Shown here: positions 39,267 to 49,152 of the stretch, piece after piece
How positions within the stretch are numbered: the first letter of the stretch is position 1
Layout: each line of letters opens with the position of its first letter
From: Arthonia radiata
Lineage: Eukaryota > Ascomycota > Arthoniomycetes > Arthoniales > Arthoniaceae
Assembly: GCA_002989075.1 (NCBI GenBank)
Contig: PSQN01000012.1
Coordinates: forward strand, 2,058,480-2,122,479
Reading direction: 5' to 3'
Length of the DNA stretch: 64,000 nt
Notes under the pieces: model-generated
Databases searched by the model: none
The model's input: only the letters and a program-made list of their open reading frames with translations
What the model was told of the DNA's origin: nothing
Made by a program: the position numbers and the translations under genes

Positions 39267-41411
39267 ATGTCTATTACTTCGGTACCCAACAGCCGCGACG
39301 CTGCGGACAGATTAGCCAATAGAATAGCCAGCACAAGTAAGATATCGGACGTTAACACTAAGATAGGAAAAAGTTTCTTAGGTAAACGTTCTGAAGTTAC
39401 TTTATTCTTAATACGCCTAGCCGTATACTTTAGAACTTACAAAGACTAGTTCCCGAACGATACTACTATAGTTCTATTCGCTACCTCTTATATAGATAGA
39501 GATGCCTACAAGTAGGTCGAGTACTACCTCGACAATTTCTTGTTTACCTCGATAAAGAGCAGGCGCGAGGATACCGACGAGTTCTTCGCTAGCTTTGCCT
39601 TCTTTTAGAAGAAGCTTCGCGAAATCTTTAGACAGACCGACGCTAGACGCGTCGCTACTAGGAAGCTTAGGAACCTTAAGTAGACAGGACCAGCAAGCAG
39701 GTACGCCGCCGAATTTATACAGTATGCTAATTAAACAGGATAGGACGAGAAACCCCTAATCGAGACCTTTTACGAAAGACTCAAGAATTATATTAAGGAA
39801 ATAATCTACATTCGTAGAGAAAAGTTTAATAATCTCGACAACTTTATACAACGAGCAAAGGAGATCAACGACAGCAACTTCGAAAGATAAATAGAAAAGA
39901 AGAGTAATCCTACTAACAGGTTCTATAAAACAAAGAATTGAGCAAACTTACGACAAAACTGAGGCGATCCAATGGAGTTAGATTTTATAAAGCCTCGAGG
40001 GAAACTAAACAACTAGAAAAGAGAACACAGAATAAAGAACAGGCTATGCTTGTATTGCGGAAAACTAGGGCATTAAGTTAAAGAATACCGTTCTAAGAAA
40101 CAACAGTTCAACAGTACCGACAGAAACGAGCATAATAATCGATCTTAGAAACCCTGTCTCCCACGATAACAGTTCAATATAACTATCCAGACACAGGAAC
40201 ACTACGGTCGCGATAAGGCAATAGAATTACTGGCAGCCTTCTCCGACCGCTGGCACATAAACTTAACCGGGGACCGTCTACTTTAAGCGTTTAGACTCCT
40301 ACCTAAGATTAACCAGAACTAGTATGAGTACGTTACCGAACTAACTAAGAAGCAGAAGGACACCTACTGGGGTGCCTTCTGTAACTAGGAAGACACTTAT
40401 TTAGTTACTTTCGATAAGAAGCACAACGAACTAAACTTATTTAATTTACACAAAAACTGGGATACAGACAGTAAATTATGGGAAGAAACAAAGGAACGAC
40501 AAGTAAAACAGGAACAACAAGACCTACAGGACTGAAACAACATTAACCGCACTATTCCGAGGCATTAGGTACAGAGTACCGTTACACTACACGATACACT
40601 ATCCTAGACCGCGTGCTACAATAACGATTGCACGATTTACGAATCCGACAAACTAGAGTTAGGATGGTGGCCAAAGAAACCGATATCTTCTAAACAAGGT
40701 TCGATACAAGAACTAGGCCTCGCCCGAGGACGACCTAGGTCACCTTACCTAGAAACTCAAGGGGAATCTAAGGAAGAACAGACCGTAGAAGCTAAGCAAG
40801 ATAGCAGCTACGATACGTTACAGGTAAGACAACGACTCGAAGACGAAAATATAGATTCTAATGGTACGGAATCCTCGCTCGAGGACGATACTAACTAGGA
40901 AGAATAAACCCCAATCCGTTAGAAAGGAATAATATAGAGACTTTGTTAGTTAGCCTTCTACAATAGGAAGTTAAGCGCTAATAGAGATATTAACGACATC
41001 CTGAGATATATTTACTTACGCCTACGACAACTAGTAGACCACCTTATTAGGGGTCTAGAATTGCGCAGTTAGTACCAATATCTTTGACTAACAATATACA
41101 ACCTACAAACACAACGAGTTTTAACCAGCGATAATTGTATAATTAAAGTAGGGATTGTAAACAACAAACTAGACGTTATAATAAAAGTAGTACTAGAACA
41201 CCCTATATAGGAATTCTTACAGCAAATCAACCGACAATAGGTTCCGGTACCTAAAATGCTCTAGAACGTATATAATTAACAGGAAAAAGACTAGGCCGAC
41301 TGCTTCGAGGGTAGCAGTACTAGCCCGTCCAACGGTTAAACCCTCTAGAAGTCTAGCTCTGCGCGAGCTCGGCTGCCTATAGAACATATTTACACACTCG
41401 GGCAACAGTAA
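39267..41411 (+). pseudogene. gag: A3 gag
   Basis: A 2,145-nt frame (714 codons plus TAA 41409-41411) starting with ATG 43 bp after the LTR. The same 2,145-nt length recurs in A2 and A4, so the start and stop are well supported. Residues 1-60 are open. A Retrotrans_gag-like core spans residues ~65-230, and a CX2CX4HX4C zinc knuckle lies at residues 261-274 (40047-40088), whose last Cys is Tyr. The remaining ~440 residues, acidic in parts, have no recognised domain. The product would assemble the virus-like particle and bind RNA. Premature stops at Trp/Gln codons (the first at 39447-39449) abolish it. Some of these stops are shared by all four A copies. Confidence 0.92.
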
Positions 41412-44400
41412 ACTACAGAAACATTAAAGTTATAATTAATTTAAGCGCAACAGGCAACTTTATCTTAATACGCTGCGTTAAGGAGTACTAGATATAAACA
41501 TAAAAGAAGAAATTACTCTACGTACTGTCTAGATTTTAAGGGGCAGAAGGAAGAGTCGACTACAAGACTTTACCAATAGGTATAACAATTGAGAACTATT
41601 AGGAAGAAATTACTTATAATATCGTAAATATTAACTAGCACTACGCTGTGCTAGGTATACCTTAGTTGCAACAATATAACCTAAAAGTAGATTAAAGAAC
41701 TAAGAAACTCTTCTTTACTAAGTGTAAGTACTCTAGGCAAGAGTCGTTCTGCGGAATAGATACCCCACAAGCTAATTTTAGTAGTAAGGATAAGGAGCGT
41801 GATAAGGAACTCACGCGGGTCAGCACCACTACACTCCGACATTTAGATATCCTACGAGAGAAGTTTAACGCAGTATCTCGTCTATAGCTAACTACACGCA
41901 AGTATAAACAAAAGACGACTGTACGCCAACGATTCTATACGACGACAAGTACTTAGTTAATTACTAAGATACTCGAGGAATACGATTAATTCTGACACCT
42001 GTTTAAAGAAGCTAAGCCGGACTCAGCTCTCCCAGAATACAAACCGTAGGATTATACAATACCTTTATAAGAAGGTAAAACGCTAATATTTGGTCTAATA
42101 TACTCTCTATTAGAAGCAGAAAATTAAGCGCTCCGCGATTATTTTAATAAGAACCTTAAGAAAGGATTTATCCAGAAATTAATATTACTAGCCGAATACC
42201 CGATACTCTTTGTACCTAAGAAGAATAGCAAACTACGACTTTATATAGATTATAAACAACTAAACGGGGTAACTATCAAAAACTAATACCCTTTACTATA
42301 TATCGACGAAATAACAGACCGATTGTATAACGCGCAATAGTTTACTAAGTTTAACCTACAAGAAGTATATAACCTAATCTGTATAAAGGAGAACGAAGAA
42401 TAGAAAACGGCCTTCCGCACCAGACACAGACTTTTCGAGTATTGCGTTATGCCCTTTAGGCTAACAAACGCTCTAGCATTATTTTAGGAACTAATTAACA
42501 ACACACTTAGCGATTATCTAAACATATTTATAACTGCTTATCTAAACGATATCCTAGTATACAGCCGTATACTAGAAGAACATAAGAAATATATTAAAAA
42601 GGTATTAGAAAGATTAGCGCGTACCGATTTACAAATCGATATTAAGAAAACTTAGTTCTACCAACAATCCGTCGAATTTCTTAGATTTATAATTACCGAG
42701 CACGGTCTCTAAATAAAAGGTTCGAAGATTTAATCTGTTCTAACCTAGCCTATATCAAAGAATGTAAAACAGTTACAACAGTTTCTTAGTTTTGCTAACT
42801 ACTACAGGCGATAGATATCTAACTTTAGCCGAATTACAGCACCGCTGTCTTAACAAACGAAACAATCGATAGAATTCTTTTAAACGTAGAAAGAACAATT
42901 AGCATTTAAAGAACTTAAAGAAGCTTTTAAAATCGAGCCTATACTAGCAATATTTGACCCTAACCTACCGATTATCATAGAAACAGACGCGTTAGACTAT
43001 ACAATTGGAGCATACATAAGTTAAAACAACAAAGAAGGAAAGCTTAGACCAGTAGCTTTCTACTCAAGAAAAATATTACCCACAGAATAGAACTACGACA
43101 TTTACGACAAAGAGCTTTTAGCTATTATAGCAGCATTCGAAACATAGCGAGCTTACCTAGAAGGAGCGAACTATACGATTATAGTATATATAGACCACAA
43201 AAACCTAACTTATTTTACAACAACAAAGAAACTCAACCGCAAACAAGTTAAATAGTTAGAAACTATAGCTTTATACGACTTTATTATTACCTATAAGAAG
43301 GGTTCCAAGAACGACAGGGCCGACGCTCTAAGCCGACGACCGGATTACCTTAATAACAAGGAGTACGTCGAGCATACAATATTTCGAGAACACAATAACG
43401 AGATTAGATACAATTAATTGGCTATAACAACCGAGTTTGTTATTGAACCAGACAGCCGAATCCCAGACATCCTGAACGACCCTAAAACTTACCAAGAAAA
43501 CGAGAAACGACACCCAGAATTAACTAAGAACAACAAGGGATATTACGAATTCTAAGGCAAAATCTACGTTCCAAGGAATCTAATCCGGAACATTATTAGT
43601 AACTTCTACGATAACCCAACTAAAGAACATAAAGGCATCGACAATACCATAGAAAAGATTATAAGAACCTACTACATCCCGAGGATCCGACACTACGTCA
43701 AGAATTATATCCGAGAATACGACATATGCGCAAGAACTAAGCACCCGAGACATTTACTATACAGTAAACTACAACCACTAGAGACACCCGAGAGACTATA
43801 GTATACAGTCTTACTAGACTTTATTACTAAGTTACTAACTTCTAAGGATCTATCCACAGAAGTAGCTTACGACGCTATCCTAGTTATATGCGACAAACTA
43901 ACAAAGTACGCGTACTTTGTACCTTACAAGGAAGCTAGTAACTTAGAACAGTTAGCATATACCTTCCTTCGGATTATTTTAGCAAACTATGGCCAACCCC
44001 AAAGAATTGTCTTAGATAGAGATCGAAAGTTCGTCTCACGGTTTTAGACATCTCTGATACAACAGCTAGAGACAAAACAAAAAATATTAATATTATTCTA
44101 TTTACAAACAGACGGACAGATAGAACGAACAAATTAAACACTAAAACAGTATCTTCGGGCATACATTAACTACCAGCAGAACGACTAGGTACAGTTACTA
44201 CTAGTAGCGCAAGCAGCGCACAACGATACAAAGAACGATACAACTAAAATAACTTCGTTCTACGCCTTATATAGCTATCACCCTCTTTAAGGAAGACAAC
44301 TATAAAATACTACAGAGAACAAATTAGCTACACGAATAGCTACGAACATAAAATACCTGTACTAGCAGTTAAAGTCTAACAGCAAGTTTATTAACAAATA

Positions 44401-44851
44401 AACAAGAAAGTAGTATAATAAGTTAAGAACAACCCTAAATACAAGCATAAAAGAGGGGGGAAAAGCTTACTTGCTTATAAGAAACTTAAAAACTATCAGA
44501 CTAAGTAAAAAACTCGACTACACTAAGACAGAACCGTTTAAAATCTTATAGCAATTAGGACCCGTAACATTTAAACTTAAACTCCCGAAGACAATAAGAA
44601 TACATCCTGTATTTTACGTAGCGCTGTTGAAACCAGCCTACTCCCGAGAAGTAGAACGACCTAACCCAGAAATCCTTTCTAACAATTAAGAACCCGAGTA
44701 TAAAGTCGAAATAATTCGAGCTTACAGACAATACCGAGGCAAACGACAGTATCTTATAAAGTAGAAAGGATATCCCGAACACGAAAATCAATAGGAACCG
44801 GAACGAAACCTGACTAACTATAAAGACACTATTCAACGATATTGGGACTAG
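41399..44851 (+). pseudogene. pol: A3 pol (PR-RT-RNase H-INT-chromodomain)
   Basis: Pol lies in the -1 frame relative to gag and ends at TAG 44849-44851. Protease reads N-L-S where DSG is expected (41438-41446), then ATGNF. RT is about 42050-42720, with the box Y-L-N-D at 42539-42550 (YLDD expected). RNase H is about 42945-43330, with ETDALDYTIGA-type and 'IYDKELLAI' motifs. The integrase zinc region is about 43620-43740, with the last CX2C changed to Y-x2-C. The core is about 43795-44150, with 'QTDGQIERTN' at its end. A chromodomain lies at about 44690-44848. No slippery heptamer was obvious at the gag-pol junction. It is the least damaged pol in the window but carries several stops and altered catalytic residues. 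Confidence 0.93.
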
Positions 44852-45437
44852 AATATTAATCGGTCGTAGCAACACTAACACTCTAATCTACTACCTGGTG
44901 TACCTCGCCGGCACCCAGGTTACCCTTAAACGAACCAGCCCACCATGTTACAGGACTACTACCTAACACCGGGTAGAGGTTACTCTAAAAGTCAACGAAT
45001 AACCCGCTCGGACATTTAAATATATTATTACTAGCTATCGACGTAGCAAACTCTTCTTGCTCCAACAACTTATTCCGAGCTAACTTCGCTGCTGCCCACG
45101 TACGAGTCTTCTTAACCTCCTCTTTTAACTTTCGGACCTTAGATCGGTTACGCTACATAGCCGCAACCAACGCTGCTACCTAAGCCTTTAACGCACGCAA
45201 TTAGCTCTTTGCGCGCTAAAGGGCAGCCGACTAAGAGGAATATTAAGAATAAACCGAACGCGCTACAATTAAGTTAGTTTCAGTTACCACAAAAGGACAC
45301 TAAAAGGGTATACTATTTACTATCGATACCCGTAAATTACAACTCTTTCTATCTCGAGTACGCACCGAACACGTTGCCTTTCCGAACTGAACTATACACC
45401 TTTCCTTAATCGACACATATCTAAAACAAGGAGGCAT
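44829..45437 (-). pseudogene. A3 antisense zinc-cluster ORF (best preserved)
   Basis: A 203-codon frame opposite to gag-pol, ATG at 45437, TAG at 44829-44831, overlapping the last 23 nt of pol. Residues 4-33 fit CX2CX6CX8CX2CX6C: positions 4, 14, 23 and 33 are Cys, 7 is Tyr (RIP) and 26 is Arg. This spacing is that of fungal Zn2Cys6 zinc clusters. Residues ~75-135 are Lys/Glu/Ala-rich and likely form a coiled coil. A C-terminal block (about residues 145-200) contains WWAGSFKGNLGAGE-like sequence. In-frame stops are all TAG/TAA at plausible Gln/Trp/Arg codons. This cluster-plus-coil architecture suggests a DNA- or chromatin-binding dimer. Its role in the transposon life cycle is unknown. Confidence 0.7.
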
Positions 45438-45610
45438 CTCGATACCGTAGGCTTCAATTAACAGGTATTAGCTGTACTTTTTATTAAGACCCGCATTAAC
45501 GGACTTTATGCGAGGCATAGCGACTTACAGATTAGTTACGAAAGGAGAAACGAAACGCAACTTATAGGTGTTTAAAAGGCTAAGGGTTAATTAAGGACAA
45601 TTTAACTAAA

Positions 45611-45620
45611 AGAGGGGGGA
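45611..45620 (+). other. Polypurine tract of A3
   Basis: AGAGGGGGGA, then TTG, then the 3' LTR. It is conserved with A1. Confidence 0.75.
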
Positions 45621-45623
45621 TTG

Positions 45624-46095
45624 TGTTACGGGCACCAGCTCTAGACGGCCTAGCGTGCACCCAAGTATCAATTACCGCCAGTTATTTTAGCCCTACTAGC
45701 ATTATTCCTGACTAAGCCTACTAACCCGCCGTAGGCATTATCGAACAAGACGGCTATAAGAGCCTACGTTCTCTACAAACCCGATATAGGTATTGTTAAG
45801 ATTAACGGACATAGAGGAACTTCCCTATGTACCTTAGATTATATAGCTAAACTAATAGCCGACCTTAGAATAAACTTTAGTCTATTAACTTAATATTTAA
45901 ATACAAGTTCCTTAACTATATTTAAGTAACGTATTTTACCTTCTGTCTACTTTAGTTAAGCCCCTCTTACCCTCTGTAATCTATCTCGCCTCTCCTGTCT
46001 TTTAGTCTCTAGCACACAGGACACCTACTACCAAGGTCAACAAGCACACAAGGCAAGTGAGCCTTAGTTCGGTCCTCTCAGCGACCGGCGTTACA
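45624..46095 (+). repeat. 3' LTR of A3 (U3 type A)
   Basis: 472 bp, TGTTACGGGCACC...GGCGTTACA, followed by the duplication GTAGT. The roughly 16 differences from the 5' LTR that I counted in the first ~210 bp are all transitions. Confidence 0.95.
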
Positions 46096-46100
46096 GTAGT

Positions 46101-46330
46101 GCTAGTTAATATCTATAATATTATAAGTAATTTCTTCCTAATAGTTCTTAATTGTTATATCTATTAGTAAAGTCTCGTAGTCGACTCTTTCCTCTGCCTC
46201 TTAAAATCTAGATAGTACGTAGGGTAATTTCTTCTTTTATATTTATATCTAGTACTTCTTAACATAGCGTATTAAGATAAAGTTGCTTATTACGCCTAAA
46301 TCGATCATAACTTTAATATTCCTATAGTTT
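46101..46330 (-). pseudogene. pol: A2 pol remnant, protease part upstream of A3
   Basis: The stretch of A2 protease that lies upstream of the A3 insertion in A2 orientation. It continues at 38747 after removal of A3 and one GTAGT copy, reproducing the protease sequence that is continuous in A1 and A4. Confidence 0.85.
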
Positions 46331-48473
46331 ATTGTTATTCGAGTGTATAGATATGTTCTATAGGCAGTTAAGCTCGCGTAGAGCTAGACTTTTAGAGGGT
46401 TTAACCGTTAAACGGGCCGGTACTACTACCCTCGAAGTAGTCGATCTAGTCTTTTTTCTATTAATTATATACGTTCTGGAGTATTTTAGGTACTAAAACC
46501 TATTGTCGGTTAATTTGCTATAAGAATTCCTATATAAAGTGTTCTAGTACTACTTTTATTATAACGTCTAGTTTGTTGTTTACGATTCCTGCTTTAATTA
46601 TACAACTATCGCTGATTAAAACTTATTGTGTTTATAGATTGTACATTGTTAGTCGAAGATATTAATACTAACTATGTAATTCTAGACCCCTAATAAGGTA
46701 GTTTACCGGTCGTCGTAGGCGTAAGTAAATATATCCTAGAATATTGTTAATGTCTCTATTAGCGCTTAACTTCCTATTATAGAAGGCTAACTAATAAAGT
46801 CTCTATATTATTCCTTTCCAACGGATTAGAGTTTGCTTTTCTTAGTTAGTATTGTCCTCGAGCAAGGATTCTGTACTATTAGAATCTATATTTTTGTCTT
46901 TAAGTCGTTATCTTGCCTATAACGTATCGTAGCTGCTATCTTACTTAGCTTCTACGGTCTGTTCTTTCTTAAATTTCTCTTAGGTTTCTAAGTAAGGTGA
47001 CCTAGGTCGTCCTCGAATGAGGCCTAGTTCTTGTATCGAATCTTGTTTAAGAGATGTCGATTTCTTCGGCTACTATCCTAACTCTAGTTTATCGGATTTA
47101 TAAATCGTATAATCGTTATTATAGTACGCGGTTTAAGATAGTATATCGTATAGTGCAACGGTACTCTATACTTAATGCCTCGGAATAGTGCGGTTAATGT
47201 TGTTTTAGTTTTATAGGTCTTGTTGTTTCTATTTTATTTGTCGTTTCTTTATTTCTTCTTATAACTTACTGTCTGTATCTCAGTTTTTATATAAATTGAA
47301 TAAGTTTAGTTCGTTGTACTTTTCCTTGGAAGTAGCCTAGTAAGTGTTGTCCTAGTCGCAGAAGGCGCTCTAGTAGGTATTCTTCTGCTTCTTAGTAAGT
47401 TTAATAACGTACTTATACTAGTTCTAGTTAATCTTAGGTAAGAGTCTAAATACTTAAAGAAAACGGTCTCCGGTTAGATTTATGTGTCAGCGGTCGGAGA
47501 AGGCTGCTAGTAATTCTATTACCTTATCGCGACCGTAGTGTTCCTGTGTCTGAACGGTTATATTGAACTATTGTCGCGGGAAGTAGGGTTTCTAAGGTCG
47601 ATTATTGTGCCCGTTCTTCTTAGTACTGTTAAACTGTTGTTTCTTAAAACGGTATTCCTTAACTTAATGCCCTAGTTTTCTATAATATAAGTATAGCTTA
47701 TTCTTTATTCTGTATTCTTATTTCTAGTTGTTTAGTTTCCTTTGAGGCTTAGTAAAATCTAACTCTATTGGGTCGCCTCGGTCTTATCGTAAGTTTGCTC
47801 GGTTCTTTGTTTTATAGAACCTATTAGTAGGGTTACCCTTCTTTTCTATTTATCTTTTAAAGTTACTGTTGTCGATCTTCTTTACTCGTTGTATAAAGTT
47901 GTCGAGATTATTAAACTTTTCTCTACGAATATAGATTATTTCTTTAATATAATTCTTAAGTCCTTCGTAAAAGGTCTTAATTAGGGGTTTCTTATTCTAT
48001 TCTATTTAATTAGCATACTATATAAATTTAGCGGCGTACCTGCTTACTAGTCCTATTTACTTAAGGTTTCTAAGCTTTTTAATAGTAATACGTCTAGCGT
48101 CGGTCTATCTAAAGATTTTATAAAGCTTCTTTTAAAAGAAGATAAAGCTAGCGAAGAACTTATCGGTATCCTCGCGTCTACTCTTTATCGGAGTAAATAA
48201 GAAATCGTTAAGGTAGTACTCAACCTACTTATAAACATCTCTATCTATATAAGAGATAGCGAATAAAACTATAGTAATATTGTTCGGGAACTAGTCTTTA
48301 TAAGTTCTAAAGTATATAGCTAAGCGTATTAAAAATAAAGTAACTTTAAAACGTTTATCTAAGAAACTTTTTTCTATCTTAGTGTTAACATCTAATATTT
48401 TACTCGTACTAGCTATTCTATTGGTTAATCTGTCTGCAGCGTTGTAGCTATTGGATGCCAAAGTAGTAAACAT
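46329..48473 (-). pseudogene. gag: A2 gag
   Basis: A minus-strand frame of exactly 2,145 nt from ATG 48473 to TAA 46329-46331, matching A3 and A4 codon for codon without net indels. The first 60 residues (48291-48473) are open. The Retrotrans_gag core, zinc knuckle (around 47665-47695) and long C-terminal part follow, with RIP stops. The start lies 43 bp inside the LTR boundary, as in the other copies. Confidence 0.9.
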
Positions 48474-48515
48474 AACTAATCTGCTTTCTCTACTTTCGTA
48501 GCGAGTCTATTAAAG

Positions 48516-48965
48516 TGTAACGCCGGTCGCTAGAAGAACTAAACTAAGGCTTACTTGTCTTATATACTTATTAACCTTAGTAGTAGGTATCTTGTATGCT
48601 AGAGACTAAAAGGTAGGAGAGGTAAGATAGATTATAGAGGGTAAGAGAGACTTAACTAAAGTAGATAGAAGATAAAGTACGTTATCTAAATATAGTTAAG
48701 AAACTTATATTTAAATATTAAGTTAATAGACTAAAGTCTATTCTAAGGTTAGCTATTAGTTTAGCTATATAGTTTAAGGTACATAGGTATGTTTCTCTAT
48801 GTCCGACGGTTCTAATACTTCCTTTGTCGCGTAGTTAGGATTCTATTGCGATATAGCGACGTTGCCGACGTCGCAATATTGAAGTTATCGGGTATACTGT
48901 ATAATGCTCTAATAAGACTGGCTGCACTTAGCTCTGTACTAGCCTAATATAGTAAGATCGTAACA
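48516..48965 (-). repeat. 5' LTR of A2 (U3 type A')
   Basis: 450 bp from TGTAACGCCGG to GATCGTAACA on the plus strand, followed by the duplication ATTCT (48966-48970). It has the U3 palindrome with GACGTC at its centre (about 48850-48880). Confidence 0.94.
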
Positions 48966-48970
48966 ATTCT

Positions 48971-49147
48971 AATAGTAAATTAAGATAGAATGTTGTCTAT
49001 TTAGAAAGACTATAATTCTAAAAGAATATCTTCTCTCTAGTAAACGTATTCCTTTCTAGTCTCCTTAATAATTAGCTTAAATACTAGTAGAACCTATTTG
49101 GGCCCTTTTTGCTATCTAACTGCTTTCTGCTCTATACCTAGATTACA
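48971..49147 (+). repeat. 3' LTR of B2, remaining 177 bp
   Basis: Continues the LTR begun at 34311-34329, including the stretch shared with 26520-26690, and ends GATTACA. ATAAC (49148-49152) is the slightly diverged outer duplication. Confidence 0.93.
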
Positions 49148-49152
49148 ATAAC

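Larger units (their letters stand above)
38753..46095 (+). mobile_element. Ty3/Gypsy chromovirus A3, the least degraded copy
   Basis: 7,343 bp with 472-bp LTRs at 38753-39224 and 45624-46095 and a perfect target-site duplication GTAGT (38748-38752, 46096-46100), inserted antisense in the protease region of A2. It is the innermost and least AT-rich copy: several Trp (TGG) and Gln codons that are stops in A1 and A4 survive here. The two LTRs differ only by transitions where I compared them. It carries type A U3 and the type A antisense ORF. It still has many stops in gag and pol, so it is inactive. Confidence 0.96.
34330..48965 (-). mobile_element. Ty3/Gypsy chromovirus A2, interrupted by A3
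   Basis: Minus-strand family A element with 450-bp LTRs of type A' at 34330-34779 (3') and 48516-48965 (5') and a perfect target-site duplication ATTCT (34325-34329, 48966-48970). Its protease region is split by A3 (38753-46095), whose duplication GTAGT (38748-38752, 46096-46100) rejoins the frame. Without A3 it measures 7,288 bp. It lies antisense to its host B2. It carries the A' version of both U3 and the antisense ORF. Confidence 0.95.
26495..49147 (+). mobile_element. Ty3/Gypsy chromovirus B2, interrupted by A2 (which holds A3)
   Basis: Plus-strand family B element: 5' LTR 26495-26690, interior 26691-34310, 3' LTR 34311-34329 plus 48971-49147. The 3' LTR is split by A2 (34330-48965). 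The outer target-site duplication is ATAGC at 26490-26494 and ATAAC at 49148-49152, differing by one G-to-A transition that fits RIP after insertion. Without its guests the element is about 8.0 kb. It is the fuller family B copy, keeping gag with its zinc knuckle, which B1 has lost. Confidence 0.93.

Noticed and set aside
41217-41901. Two short minus-strand ORFs over A3 gag/protease, and one at 43328-43513
   Set aside because: They lie opposite the well supported gag and pol frames and show no independent conservation.
44555-44881. 108-residue minus-strand ORF
   Set aside because: Shadow of the A3 integrase C-terminus and chromodomain. It is in a different frame from the antisense zinc-cluster ORF that starts at 45437.
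34330-48965. A single 14.6-kb giant retroelement
   Set aside because: The internal GTAGT duplication and the two complete LTR pairs show one 7.3-kb element inside another.
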